12,907 nt of DNA from an uncultured Lachnospiraceae bacterium. Lineage in GTDB: Bacteria > Bacillota > Clostridia > Lachnospirales > Lachnospiraceae. The stretch covers positions 1 through 12,907 of the forward strand of contig CACZSE010000188.1 in NCBI GenBank assembly GCA_902783735.1, read 5' to 3'. Below are positions 6,784 to 12,907 of this stretch, in pieces (position 1 is the stretch's first letter; every line of letters begins with the position of its first letter). A program made the translations under genes and the position numbers. Under the pieces are notes generated by a model. It was not told the origin of the DNA. It ran no database searches and worked only from the letters and a program-made list of their open reading frames with translations.

Positions 6784-8679
6784 CTATTTTTTCTTTAAAC
6801 TTTCTTTGTATGCAGTCTTATTGGCATACATGAGTTTGTCGGCTTTTTGAATATATGGATCTAAAGACGGGAAGCTTCCTACACCCACATGTACCAGTCC
6901 GATACTGGCATGAAGAGTATAGGGGGCTTTCATTTCGTTATTTTCCTCGGCGATGGCCTTCATAAGGTCTTCTTCGAAGGTGATATGTCTTGTTGAATCC
7001 TTGGAAACAAGGATGACAGCGAATTCGTCACCGCCGTATCTGGCTGCAACCTCGCCACTGCTGGTTACCTTTGACAGAGCCTTTCCCAAGGCTTTAAGAC
7101 AGCGGTCGCCTGCTTCATGGCCATAGGTATCATTTATATACTTAAGTCCGTCCATATCTATACTCGCAACACTTAAGTACAGATCACGCCTGCTCGCCCT
7201 GTCTAGAACAAGCAGCATATTCTGTTCGAAGCCTCTGCGGTTATATATGCCGGTAAGTGTATCTGTAAGATACATGGATTTGATCTCATCCATGTTCATA
7301 TATTCATTGTGGATGTTGTAATTGTCGATGGCGTTTCCCAAAGCTGAAAGGTAAGCTTGTGTGAAGTTGTTGGGCCATACATTTTCCGGATATACGGATA
7401 TCATGTACCCGTAACATTTGTTTTGAGAATGCATCGGGTTTACATAATACAGTTGAGGCTCGTCTGTTTCCAAAAACTGCGGAGGCAGCAGGTCTCTTCT
7501 GTCAAATGTAAGATCCGGGGATTCATAGCAGCTTTCCGGATCCTGGAAAAAGATCCTCTTCAGTATCATCTTTTCGGTATATTCATTTGTGAGCTCAACG
7601 GGACGGCTTGTTGCGTTCATGGCGTCACTGCAGAGGCAGATATAAGCATATAACGACTTATTGTGCTTATAATAGCTGTCGGCGTTTGAGAATATATCAT
7701 CGATGTCGAATGAGATCTGGTAACCGTTATGCATATATACACTCATGTCCAGACCTTGGTATTTTGTGAGCATCTTTTCAAGATTGAAATGACTGTCTCC
7801 CCCCAGTTCTTCGTGACCACATCCGCAGCTGTCTCTTAGGATCATGGTGCTGGGTATGTAGGTTTCCTTGGAAGGGCAATCGCCGTTTATGGCATTATGT
7901 AAAATATTGATAGCCTGTCTGCCGAACTCTTCGATGTTTGCATCAAAGGTCGTAATGGGTGTGTCGCTGTGTTTTGTTACCTCTTCATTGTCATAACCCG
8001 AAACACAGACGTCTTCCGGAACGCGGATCCCGCGTTTTCTAAGTTCTATACATACGGCAACAGCCATATAGTCATTGGCACAGACAATTGCCTGCGGCAG
8101 GTCGGTTCCGTCGTGAGTAAAATAATCCACAGCGTCAGAAGCTTTGTTATACCAGTAATCTCCGTAAAAGACCATATCGTCGGTGACATCGAGTCCGGCC
8201 TCAAGCATTGCTTCTTCGTATCCGAGGTATCTGTCTCTGGCGTCGTGGAGTTCCCAACGCCCGGTCATATGGCAGATTTTGGTAAAACCGTGATCCTTTA
8301 TGAAATGATTCGTAACATCCTTTATGGCCTGCCTGTCGGCCAAAAGGACGTCATAAAACCGTTCGGTACGTCTTTTGAGATAGACAACCGGACACTGAAC
8401 ATTTTTGTTGAAGTAGTTATAAACCGCTTCACTCATCTTATCTATGTTAAAAAGTGTTTCATCAATAATAAAACCGTCAAAAGAATCCGGGATGGGAATT
8501 TTATATACAGAAGATTCGCCTTCACCGTAGAGAACTATATTATGATCATAGGTACCGTAATTCGCAAAAACGAACAGATCATAATCAAGCCTGACAGCTT
8601 CTTCGTGAAAACTTTTTATCAGTGATATAGAGTAGTCATTTCCCTGTTCACCTGTTATTATACCGATACGTTTGCGCAT
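6784..8679 (-). CDS. Diguanylate cyclase with N-terminal LacI-like sugar-sensor domain
   Basis: This 631-residue cytoplasmic protein is predicted to make c-di-GMP from two GTP in response to a small ligand. Residues 1 to about 280 form a LacI/periplasmic-binding-like sensor (RKRIGIITGEQGNDYS, AIVCANDYMAVAV, VPEDVCVSGYDN) ending in Ser-Cys-Gly-Cys at 284-287; there is no DNA-binding headpiece. Residues 290-465 are a middle region without an assigned family. The GGDEF domain (about 467-629) has DTLTGIYNRR (473-482), the metal-binding Asp508, NDTYGHEAGD and an intact GGDEF at 549-553. The usual inhibitory-site RxxD is replaced by SSGE. The ATG at 8679 was chosen over 8712 because GGAGA lies eight bases before it and the paralogue at 1-1367 starts in the same way. 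It is divergent from the GntR gene. Its ligand is unknown; the neighbouring sugar importer suggests a carbohydrate. Confidence 0.93.
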   Translation of the reverse strand: MRKRIGIITGEQGNDYSISLIKSFHEEAVRLDYDLFVFANYGTYDHNIVLYGEGESSVYKIPIPDSFDGFIIDETLFNIDKMSEAVYNYFNKNVQCPVVYLKRRTERFYDVLLADRQAIKDVTNHFIKDHGFTKICHMTGRWELHDARDRYLGYEEAMLEAGLDVTDDMVFYGDYWYNKASDAVDYFTHDGTDLPQAIVCANDYMAVAVCIELRKRGIRVPEDVCVSGYDNEEVTKHSDTPITTFDANIEEFGRQAINILHNAINGDCPSKETYIPSTMILRDSCGCGHEELGGDSHFNLEKMLTKYQGLDMSVYMHNGYQISFDIDDIFSNADSYYKHNKSLYAYICLCSDAMNATSRPVELTNEYTEKMILKRIFFQDPESCYESPDLTFDRRDLLPPQFLETDEPQLYYVNPMHSQNKCYGYMISVYPENVWPNNFTQAYLSALGNAIDNYNIHNEYMNMDEIKSMYLTDTLTGIYNRRGFEQNMLLVLDRASRRDLYLSVASIDMDGLKYINDTYGHEAGDRCLKALGKALSKVTSSGEVAARYGGDEFAVILVSKDSTRHITFEEDLMKAIAEENNEMKAPYTLHASIGLVHVGVGSFPSLDPYIQKADKLMYANKTAYKESLKKK

Positions 8680-8687
8680 ACGTCTTA

Positions 8688-8692
8688 TCTCC
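8688..8692 (-). promoter_or_regulatory. Ribosome binding site that fixes the diguanylate cyclase start
   Basis: On the minus strand this reads GGAGA, eight bases before the ATG at 8679. The upstream in-frame ATGs at 8700 and 8712 have no comparable site, so the shorter protein beginning MRKRIGIITG is preferred. Confidence 0.7.
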
Positions 8693-8754
8693 GTTTGCAT
8701 TAATATGGTCATATCAAATGCATATGAAGCAAATGATAGAAGCCGAGAATCATA

Positions 8755-8772
8755 AATATTTTACCAAATATT
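8755..8772. promoter_or_regulatory. Inverted repeat over the -10 box of the diguanylate cyclase promoter
   Basis: AATATTT (8755-8761) and AAATATT (8766-8772) form a perfect 7-base inverted repeat around the spacer TACC. It covers the predicted -10 box (8758-8763) of the minus-strand promoter. This placement suits a repressor site, but the repeat is purely AT in its arms and could arise by chance. No binding protein can be named. Confidence 0.35.
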
Positions 8773-8786
8773 CGAGTTACTCACAA
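8758..8786 (-). promoter_or_regulatory. Promoter of the diguanylate cyclase gene
   Basis: On the minus strand there is a -35 box TTGTGA (8781-8786), a 17-base spacer and a -10 box TAAAAT (8758-8763). Transcription would start near 8751, leaving a leader of about 70 bases to the ATG at 8679. Confidence 0.55.
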
Positions 8787-8856
8787 CCTTGACAGATGAA
8801 TAATAGCCTTCCGATTTCGCAAAATAGACTAATTGTTAGTTTTAATAATATTAATC

Positions 8857-8885
8857 TTTACAAAAGAGAAGTCTGTACCTATAAT
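8857..8885 (+). promoter_or_regulatory. Promoter of the GntR regulator gene
   Basis: The -35 box TTTACA (8857-8862, five of six consensus) and the -10 box TATAAT (8880-8885, perfect) are separated by exactly 17 bases. Transcription would start near 8892, a few bases before the first operator palindrome. Confidence 0.75.
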
Positions 8886-8894
8886 AGATAGAGT

Positions 8895-8908
8895 ACTTGT
8901 ATACAAGT
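8895..8908. promoter_or_regulatory. GntR operator, site 1 (perfect palindrome)
   Basis: ACTTGTATACAAGT is a perfect 14-base palindrome that begins about three bases after the predicted gntR transcription start. It should block transcription when occupied, which points to autoregulation. Related copies lie at 8921-8932 and 9748-9761. Confidence 0.75.
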
Positions 8909-8920
8909 TAAACATGTACG

Positions 8921-8932
8921 CTAGTATACAAG
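8921..8932. promoter_or_regulatory. GntR operator, site 2 (one mismatch)
   Basis: CTAGTATACAAG differs from the core of site 1 at one position. Its centre lies 25 bases downstream of the centre of site 1, within the gntR leader. Because the left half is imperfect it may be a weaker, auxiliary site. Confidence 0.6.
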
Positions 8933-8962
8933 AAAGGCGATATTTAAAAGGGGTCAGTTCAG

Positions 8963-9640
8963 ATGAGAGAGATTACAAAACTGCCGACCGAGACAGCAAG
9001 AGATTATGCACTCAGGGCAATAAGGGAAAACATTGTTTCTTTGGATCTCGAACCGGGGGCAAGCATAAGCGAAAACGAAGTTGCGGGATTTTTGGGTGTC
9101 AGCAGGACACCTGTAAGAGAAGCCATACAGGAGTTGGGAAAGGCTGCTGTCATAGAGATATATCCTCAAAGGGGAAGCTATGTTGCGCTTATCGACTCAT
9201 CTTTGGTGGAGGAAGCCAGATTTTTGCGAAAGACTCTGGATATTGCGGTAATAGAAGAGGCTTGCGATATAGCGGATCCCGAAGATATAGAAAAGATGGA
9301 GGAAAATGTTTCGCTTCAGGAATTCTATCTTCAAAGCGGTTCTGCCGACAAGATATACATGCTTGATGATGACTTTCACAGACTTATATACGCTGCGGCA
9401 AAGAAAGAGACCCTTCATGCCATGAGGTCCAATATAATGCTTCACTTTGACAGAGTTCGTACCCTGTCAATGAAGACCGTAAAGGACACCAAGATAGTCG
9501 GAGATCACAGACAGATGCTGGAAGCTATAAAGGCTAAGGACAAGGATACATGCAGACAGCTTGTTGAAAAACATCTGTCAAGATATCATGTGGATGAGAC
9601 GGAGATAAGGGCGGCATATCCCCAGTATTTTAAAGATTAA
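8963..9640 (+). CDS. GntR-family transcriptional regulator, FCD (FadR-type) subgroup
   Basis: This 225-residue cytoplasmic regulator has an N-terminal winged helix-turn-helix (about 10-74) with the recognition segment VSRTPVREA at 46-54 and the wing PQRGSYV. A C-terminal all-helical FCD ligand domain follows (about 85-212). Asp135, His139, His182 and His204 sit where this family usually binds a metal ion that helps hold a carboxylate effector. The family usually acts as a dimeric repressor released by a sugar acid or similar metabolite. The ATG at 8963 follows AAAAGGGG with nine bases between. Palindromes in its own leader and in front of the downstream importer operon suggest that it represses both. 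A gluconate- or uronate-like effector is possible from family habits and operator likeness but is not shown. Confidence 0.93.
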   Translation: MREITKLPTETARDYALRAIRENIVSLDLEPGASISENEVAGFLGVSRTPVREAIQELGKAAVIEIYPQRGSYVALIDSSLVEEARFLRKTLDIAVIEEACDIADPEDIEKMEENVSLQEFYLQSGSADKIYMLDDDFHRLIYAAAKKETLHAMRSNIMLHFDRVRTLSMKTVKDTKIVGDHRQMLEAIKAKDKDTCRQLVEKHLSRYHVDETEIRAAYPQYFKD

Positions 9641-9675
9641 CAACGAAACAAAACAAAACAATAAGTGATTTGTGC

Positions 9676-9713
9676 AAAACAACCAAATTGATTGCTTCAA
9701 TTTGGTTGTTTTT
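9676..9713 (+). terminator. Intrinsic terminator after the GntR gene
   Basis: A perfect 16-base stem (9676-9691 with 9697-9712) encloses a five-base loop TTGCT and ends in five T residues (9709-9713). It separates gntR from the importer operon, so the importer needs its own promoter, a candidate for which overlaps the 3' end of this hairpin. Confidence 0.88.
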
Positions 9714-9734
9714 ACGTTTAGACAAAGGTATGAT
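9706..9734 (+). promoter_or_regulatory. Candidate promoter of the ABC importer operon
   Basis: The -10 box TATGAT (9729-9734, five of six) lies 17 bases after TTGTTT (9706-9711, three of six). The start would be near 9741, shortly before the third operator. The -35 box is weak and lies inside the terminator arm. An alternative is TTAGAC (9718-9723) with TACTAT (9742-9747). Confidence 0.45.
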
Positions 9735-9747
9735 AGTGTGCTACTAT

Positions 9748-9761
9748 ACTTGTATACTAGT
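9748..9761. promoter_or_regulatory. GntR operator, site 3, in front of importer operon
   Basis: ACTTGTATACTAGT matches site 1 at 13 of 14 positions. It lies just after the predicted transcription start and before the first permease gene, the same geometry as site 1. It ties the importer to the GntR regulator. Confidence 0.72.
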
Positions 9762-9787
9762 TGAAAAGCTAAGAGATCATTTGTTAC

Positions 9788-9794
9788 GGAGGTG
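9788..9794 (+). promoter_or_regulatory. Strong ribosome binding site of the first permease
   Basis: GGAGGTG lies four bases before ATG 9799 and decides the start. The reading frame stays open upstream to 9670, but that stretch crosses the terminator, promoter and operator and is not translated. Confidence 0.85.
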
Positions 9795-9798
9795 TCGG

Positions 9799-10764
9799 AT
9801 GAGCGCGAAAAGTGATGCAAAACAAAAATCAGTTAAAGCGCCTAAACAAAAAGTGAACTGGAAAGTTTACGGTAAGAGATACTGGCAGTTATATGCTTTA
9901 CTCATATTACCCATGATATATCTTCTGGTATTTAAGTATGTACCGATGAAATACATACTTATAGCCTTCAAGAAATACAGTATAGTCCAGAAGGTCGGAG
10001 AGATGCCGTGGGCAGCAAATCATGGTATGCAGTATTTCATACAGGCATTTAGCAACAACGATTTTAAAAATGCACTGAGAAATACGGTAGTACTCAATGT
10101 TCTGGATCTTCTTATAGGCTTCCCTATTCCGATCATCTTCGCTCTTATATTGAACGAGCTTCCTTTTAAGAGATTCAAGAAAACTGTGCAGACAATAGCT
10201 TATATGCCCCACTTCCTTTCGTGGGTCATCATCTACGGATTGGCTATACAGCTGTTCACACCTACAAACGGACTCATCAACATGTTCATAGAAAGACTTG
10301 GCGGTGAGGCGGTTCCGTTCTTGAACGATCCGGTTAAGTGGGTCGGAACCTATATCTTCCTCGGTGTATGGCAGAGCTTCGGATGGAATTCCATCGTTTA
10401 CCTGGCAGCTATCGCGGGAATATCTCCCGAACTTTATGAAGCGGCATCGGTTGACGGAGCCAACAGATTTGAAAAGATGTGGCACATCACATTACCGGGT
10501 ATCAGAGGAACCATTGTTACATTGCTTGTTATGGCACTCGGAAATATTTTGGGATCCAACTTCGACAGACCCTTCGCATTACAGAACAACCTGGTAATGA
10601 AGTACGCAGAAGTAATTTCAACATTCGTTTATAAACATGGTATTAAAGGCCTGCAGTTCTCACTGACAACCGCAGTCGGACTGTTCCAGTCGGTAGTAGG
10701 CGTATTCTTCCTGTTATTTGCCAACTGGCTGGCACGTAAACTCGGCGAACGCGGAATATGGTAG
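9799..10764 (+). CDS. Carbohydrate ABC transporter permease, LplB/YteP type
   Basis: This 321-residue inner-membrane permease belongs to a CUT1-class sugar importer and forms half of the membrane channel. After a basic N-terminus (to about residue 28), a first membrane segment is seen at about 31-50 (LYALLILPMIYLLVFKYVP). Further segments include LDLLIGFPIPIIFALIL and FLSWVIIYGLAIQLF. The ATPase-docking EAA loop is EAASVDGANRFEKMWHITLP at about 214-233, with the conserved Gly intact. The start at 9799 is set by GGAGGTG. Its stop is embedded in the next gene's ribosome site, so the two permeases are co-translated. Expression is probably controlled by the GntR operator at 9748-9761. The family typically imports oligosaccharides from polysaccharide breakdown; the substrate here cannot be read. 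Confidence 0.94.
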   Translation: MSAKSDAKQKSVKAPKQKVNWKVYGKRYWQLYALLILPMIYLLVFKYVPMKYILIAFKKYSIVQKVGEMPWAANHGMQYFIQAFSNNDFKNALRNTVVLNVLDLLIGFPIPIIFALILNELPFKRFKKTVQTIAYMPHFLSWVIIYGLAIQLFTPTNGLINMFIERLGGEAVPFLNDPVKWVGTYIFLGVWQSFGWNSIVYLAAIAGISPELYEAASVDGANRFEKMWHITLPGIRGTIVTLLVMALGNILGSNFDRPFALQNNLVMKYAEVISTFVYKHGIKGLQFSLTTAVGLFQSVVGVFFLLFANWLARKLGERGIW

Positions 10765-10775
10765 GAGGTGACAAG

Positions 10776-11714
10776 ATGGCCAAAGATACTAAGATCGATA
10801 AGAGAAAAACTAAAGAAAAAGATGGAGCCGAAGAGATCTCAAGAACCATCAAATCCAAAACTACCAAACGTGTTGACATGGTTTTCGTTGTAATATGTAT
10901 CCTGATAAGCGCTATCTGCCTTATTCCCATGATAAACCTTTTGGCTAGATCGCTTTCGGGAACGGACTTTTTGGTTAAGCATGAGGTATATCTGATACCT
11001 AAGGGATTTAACTTTGAAGCTTATTCTTCGGTACTTGGAGATGTGAAATATATCAGAGCATTCATATGGACGGCATTCCTTACACTTATATGTACACTGG
11101 TATCGCTTACCATGACAACACTCTGTGCATATCCTCTCATCTTTGAAAAACTAAAAGGAAGAGGGATCATCAATATCATCATAACGATCACGATGTTCTT
11201 TAACGCAGGCACCATTCCAAACTACCTGTTAATGAAAGAGTTGAACCTTTTGGACAATCCGCTGGTACTTATCATCCCCAGCTGTCTGAGCGTTTACAAC
11301 ATGATCATCATGAGAAGTTTCTTCTACGGCATACCGGATTCCTTGAGAGAATCGGCCGAGATCGACGGAGCATCATTTGTAAGGATACTGATCAGCATAT
11401 ATCTGCCGCTTTCAAAGCCTGTTCTTGCAACACTGGCACTCTTCTACGCAGTAGGACGCTGGAACGGTTATTCAGACGCTCTTATGTATATGAAGAACAA
11501 GGATTTCTATCCTTTACAGCTTTTGCTTTATAACATACTGAACAACATCAATTCGGTAGAGGTTGCGACCCAGGAAGGTTTCTCAACCCCCGGACTTGCA
11601 GATTCACTTAAGGCTGCGATAGTCATGTTCTCGACAATACCGATACTTTGTATCTATCCTTTCTTACAGAAGTACTTCATACATGGCGTAACACTCGGAG
11701 CGGTAAAAGAATAG
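10776..11714 (+). CDS. Carbohydrate ABC transporter permease, YtcP/LplC type
   Basis: This 312-residue protein is the second half of the CUT1-type channel. The first 30 or so residues are very rich in Lys and Glu, followed by a membrane segment at about 36-56 (VDMVFVVICILISAICLIP). The EAA loop ESAEIDGASFVRILISIYLP is at about 190-210 and would contact a shared ATPase. The C-terminus, YFIHGVTLGAVKE, is characteristic of this permease group. The start at 10776 follows AGGAGGTGA (10763-10771), which overlaps the TAG stop of the first permease. An in-frame GTG-region start at 10758 would overlap the upstream gene and has no ribosome site. No ATPase gene is seen in the operon up to the window edge; importers of this type commonly share an MsmK/UgpC-like ATPase encoded elsewhere. 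Confidence 0.94.
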   Translation: MAKDTKIDKRKTKEKDGAEEISRTIKSKTTKRVDMVFVVICILISAICLIPMINLLARSLSGTDFLVKHEVYLIPKGFNFEAYSSVLGDVKYIRAFIWTAFLTLICTLVSLTMTTLCAYPLIFEKLKGRGIINIIITITMFFNAGTIPNYLLMKELNLLDNPLVLIIPSCLSVYNMIIMRSFFYGIPDSLRESAEIDGASFVRILISIYLPLSKPVLATLALFYAVGRWNGYSDALMYMKNKDFYPLQLLLYNILNNINSVEVATQEGFSTPGLADSLKAAIVMFSTIPILCIYPFLQKYFIHGVTLGAVKE

Positions 11715-11719
11715 TTTTG

Positions 11720-11743
11720 GAATACACGGTATAGCCGTTATTC
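11720..11743 (+). other. Small hairpin between second permease and binding-protein gene
   Basis: GAATA-C-ACGG pairs with CCGT-TATTC around the loop TATAG, giving nine base pairs with one bulged C. No T-run follows, so it is not a terminator. It could stabilise or mark a processed mRNA end ahead of the abundant binding protein, but this is conjecture. No convincing promoter was found in 11715-11782. Confidence 0.35.
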
Positions 11744-11782
11744 ATATAAGATTGCTTTATACAAAATAAAGGGAGGTAAAAA

Positions 11783-12907
11783 ATGAAGAAAAAAGTTTTA
11801 TCCGTACTCCTTACATCTGCTATGGTAATGTCTATGGCTGCATGTGGAGAAAAGACAGCTGACACAAGCACATCGGCACCTGCACCCGCTGATAACGGTG
11901 CTGCAGATACAACTGTAGTTGCAGAACCTGCTGAAACAGAAGAACCCGCTGTTGTTTCCGAGCTTACAGACGGAAAGTTCGCAGAGACAAGACACATTAC
12001 AGTTGAGGTTTATGACCGTGGTAATGACGGCGGATCAGATCCTACAAACAACATGTACACAGAGTACATCAAAAAGGGCATGCTCGAGGATCACAACGTA
12101 GAAGTTGAGTTCATCGCAGTTCCCCGTTGGACAGAGGTTGAAGAGATCAACAACCTTCTTGCTGCAGGTACAGCACCCGACATCTGTGTAACATACTCAT
12201 ATCCTACAATTCAGACATATGCCGGCATGGGCGGTGTTCTTGATATGAAGGACTACGTAAATGACTACAAGGCTGAGACACAGAACCTTTGGAACTGGCT
12301 TGGTGAGTCAAACATCTACTGGGATCAGGATATCAACGATGGCACACTTTGGGCTATTGAAGGTAAGCGTGCAAACCCGAGACGTATCCTTACATTCGTT
12401 CGTCAGGACTGGCTCGACACACTCAATCTTAAGGCTCCTACAAACAAGGCAGAGTTCTATGACATGATCTGTGCATTCAGAGACAATGCAGATACACTCC
12501 TTGGCAAGGATGCTAAGAAGATGATTCCTTTCTCAGTTTCTTACGATGTAGGTTGGAGAGCAGCACTCCTTATCGAGTCTGAGATTTCACCTGATATCAC
12601 AGATAAAGAGTTCTATGTAAATGGATTTGATGACAGAAAACTTACAGAGAACGGAACAAAGGAAGCTATCAGAACACTTAACAAGTGGTACAACGAAGGT
12701 CTTCTTTGGAATGACTTCGCTCTTTACGGATCAGGCGATGCAACAGAAGATGACATGATGAAGGCTGGTTACGTTGGTGCATTCCAGCATAACTGGGATT
12801 ATCCTTTCAGAAACGGTGAAGATTCTATCCAGGCTAACCTTAAGAGACTTGTTGGCGACAATGCTAAGTACGTTGCAGTTGACTGCTTCGAGAACAAGGC
12901 AGGCCAG
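11783..12907 (+). CDS. Sugar-binding lipoprotein of ABC importer (LplA/YtcQ-like), C-terminus cut by window edge
   Basis: The first 375 residues of an extracellular solute-binding protein are visible; family members are usually around 500-560 residues. Residues 1-20 are a lipoprotein signal peptide with the lipobox MAAC, so Cys21 would be lipid-anchored to the outer membrane face. A low-complexity Ala/Thr/Pro/Glu tether spans about 22-60. The binding domain follows, with family-like stretches DGGSDPTNNMYTEYIKKGML, LLAAGTAPDICVTY and a Trp-rich region (LWNWLGES, IYWDQDINDGTLWAIEGKR) suited to stacking on sugars. The start is set by GGGAGG about seven bases before the ATG. Codon use differs sharply from its neighbours: no ATA isoleucine codons, nearly all Thr as ACA, frequent CGT, indicating high expression. 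It is the third gene of the GntR-controlled importer operon. Confidence 0.94.
   Translation, partial: MKKKVLSVLLTSAMVMSMAACGEKTADTSTSAPAPADNGAADTTVVAEPAETEEPAVVSELTDGKFAETRHITVEVYDRGNDGGSDPTNNMYTEYIKKGMLEDHNVEVEFIAVPRWTEVEEINNLLAAGTAPDICVTYSYPTIQTYAGMGGVLDMKDYVNDYKAETQNLWNWLGESNIYWDQDINDGTLWAIEGKRANPRRILTFVRQDWLDTLNLKAPTNKAEFYDMICAFRDNADTLLGKDAKKMIPFSVSYDVGWRAALLIESEISPDITDKEFYVNGFDDRKLTENGTKEAIRTLNKWYNEGLLWNDFALYGSGDATEDDMMKAGYVGAFQHNWDYPFRNGEDSIQANLKRLVGDNAKYVAVDCFENKAGQ

Noticed and set aside
7969..8625. Open frame of 218 codons on the plus strand inside the diguanylate cyclase gene
   Set aside because: It is antisense to the well-supported sensor domain, has no recognisable family features and is explained by the composition of the real gene.
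8789..8794. Perfect TTGACA on the plus strand, possible extra gntR promoter
   Set aside because: No acceptable -10 box lies 16-18 bases downstream; the TTTACA/TATAAT pair at 8857-8885 is far better.
9670..9798. Upstream extension of the permease reading frame by 43 codons
   Set aside because: It runs through the terminator hairpin, promoter and operator; the strong GGAGGTG before ATG 9799 and the typical permease N-terminus place the start there.
9907..10485. Open frame of 192 codons on the minus strand inside the first permease gene
   Set aside because: It lies opposite a clear permease with an intact EAA loop; the translation is rich in Cys, Arg and Tyr and has no domain-like pattern.

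Overview
The window looks like a chromosomal segment of a Gram-positive, low-to-mid GC Clostridia, most likely a gut or rumen Lachnospiraceae such as Butyrivibrio or Pseudobutyrivibrio. This is an inference. It rests on the gene families present (LplB/YtcP-type sugar importer without its own ATPase, YfhO, DUF4153, LacI-like sensors joined to GGDEF), TTGACA/TATAAT-type promoters, strong AGGAGG-type ribosome binding sites, a lipoprotein signal, and heavy use of AGA and ATA codons. No RNA genes, CRISPR arrays, insertion sequences or prophage genes were seen.

Left block (1-2298, minus strand): a GtrB/CsbB-like membrane glycosyltransferase is followed 10 bases later by a LacI-type sugar-sensor protein whose C-terminus runs off the left edge. 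The sensor's ribosome binding site overlaps the glycosyltransferase stop codon, so they form one operon with its own promoter at 2326-2354.

Centre-left block (2428-6762, plus strand): a YfhO-family multi-membrane protein and a DUF4153 membrane protein are transcribed away from the glycosyltransferase. A CsbB-like enzyme next to YfhO matches the pairing known from lipoteichoic acid glycosylation in Firmicutes, so 1378-5019 is best read as a cell-envelope glycosylation locus. A hairpin at 6736-6770 closes this block.

Centre-right (6784-8679, minus strand): a second LacI-like sensor protein, paralogous to the one at the left edge, carries a complete C-terminal GGDEF diguanylate cyclase domain. 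Neither sensor protein has a LacI DNA-binding headpiece.

Right block (8857-12907, plus strand): a GntR/FCD repressor is followed, after a strong terminator, by a carbohydrate ABC importer made of two permeases and a lipoprotein binding protein cut by the right edge. Three copies of an ACTTGTATACAAGT-like palindrome lie just downstream of the predicted transcription starts of gntR (two copies) and the importer operon (one copy). This predicts autoregulation and co-regulation by the GntR protein. The sequence closely resembles my recollection of the Bacillus subtilis gnt operator.

Taken together, the window combines sugar uptake, sugar sensing that feeds into c-di-GMP, and envelope glycosylation. 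The most interesting possibility is that cytoplasmic sugar-sensor proteins which no longer bind DNA connect carbohydrate availability to c-di-GMP and to surface modification. That link is inferred from gene order and is not proven.
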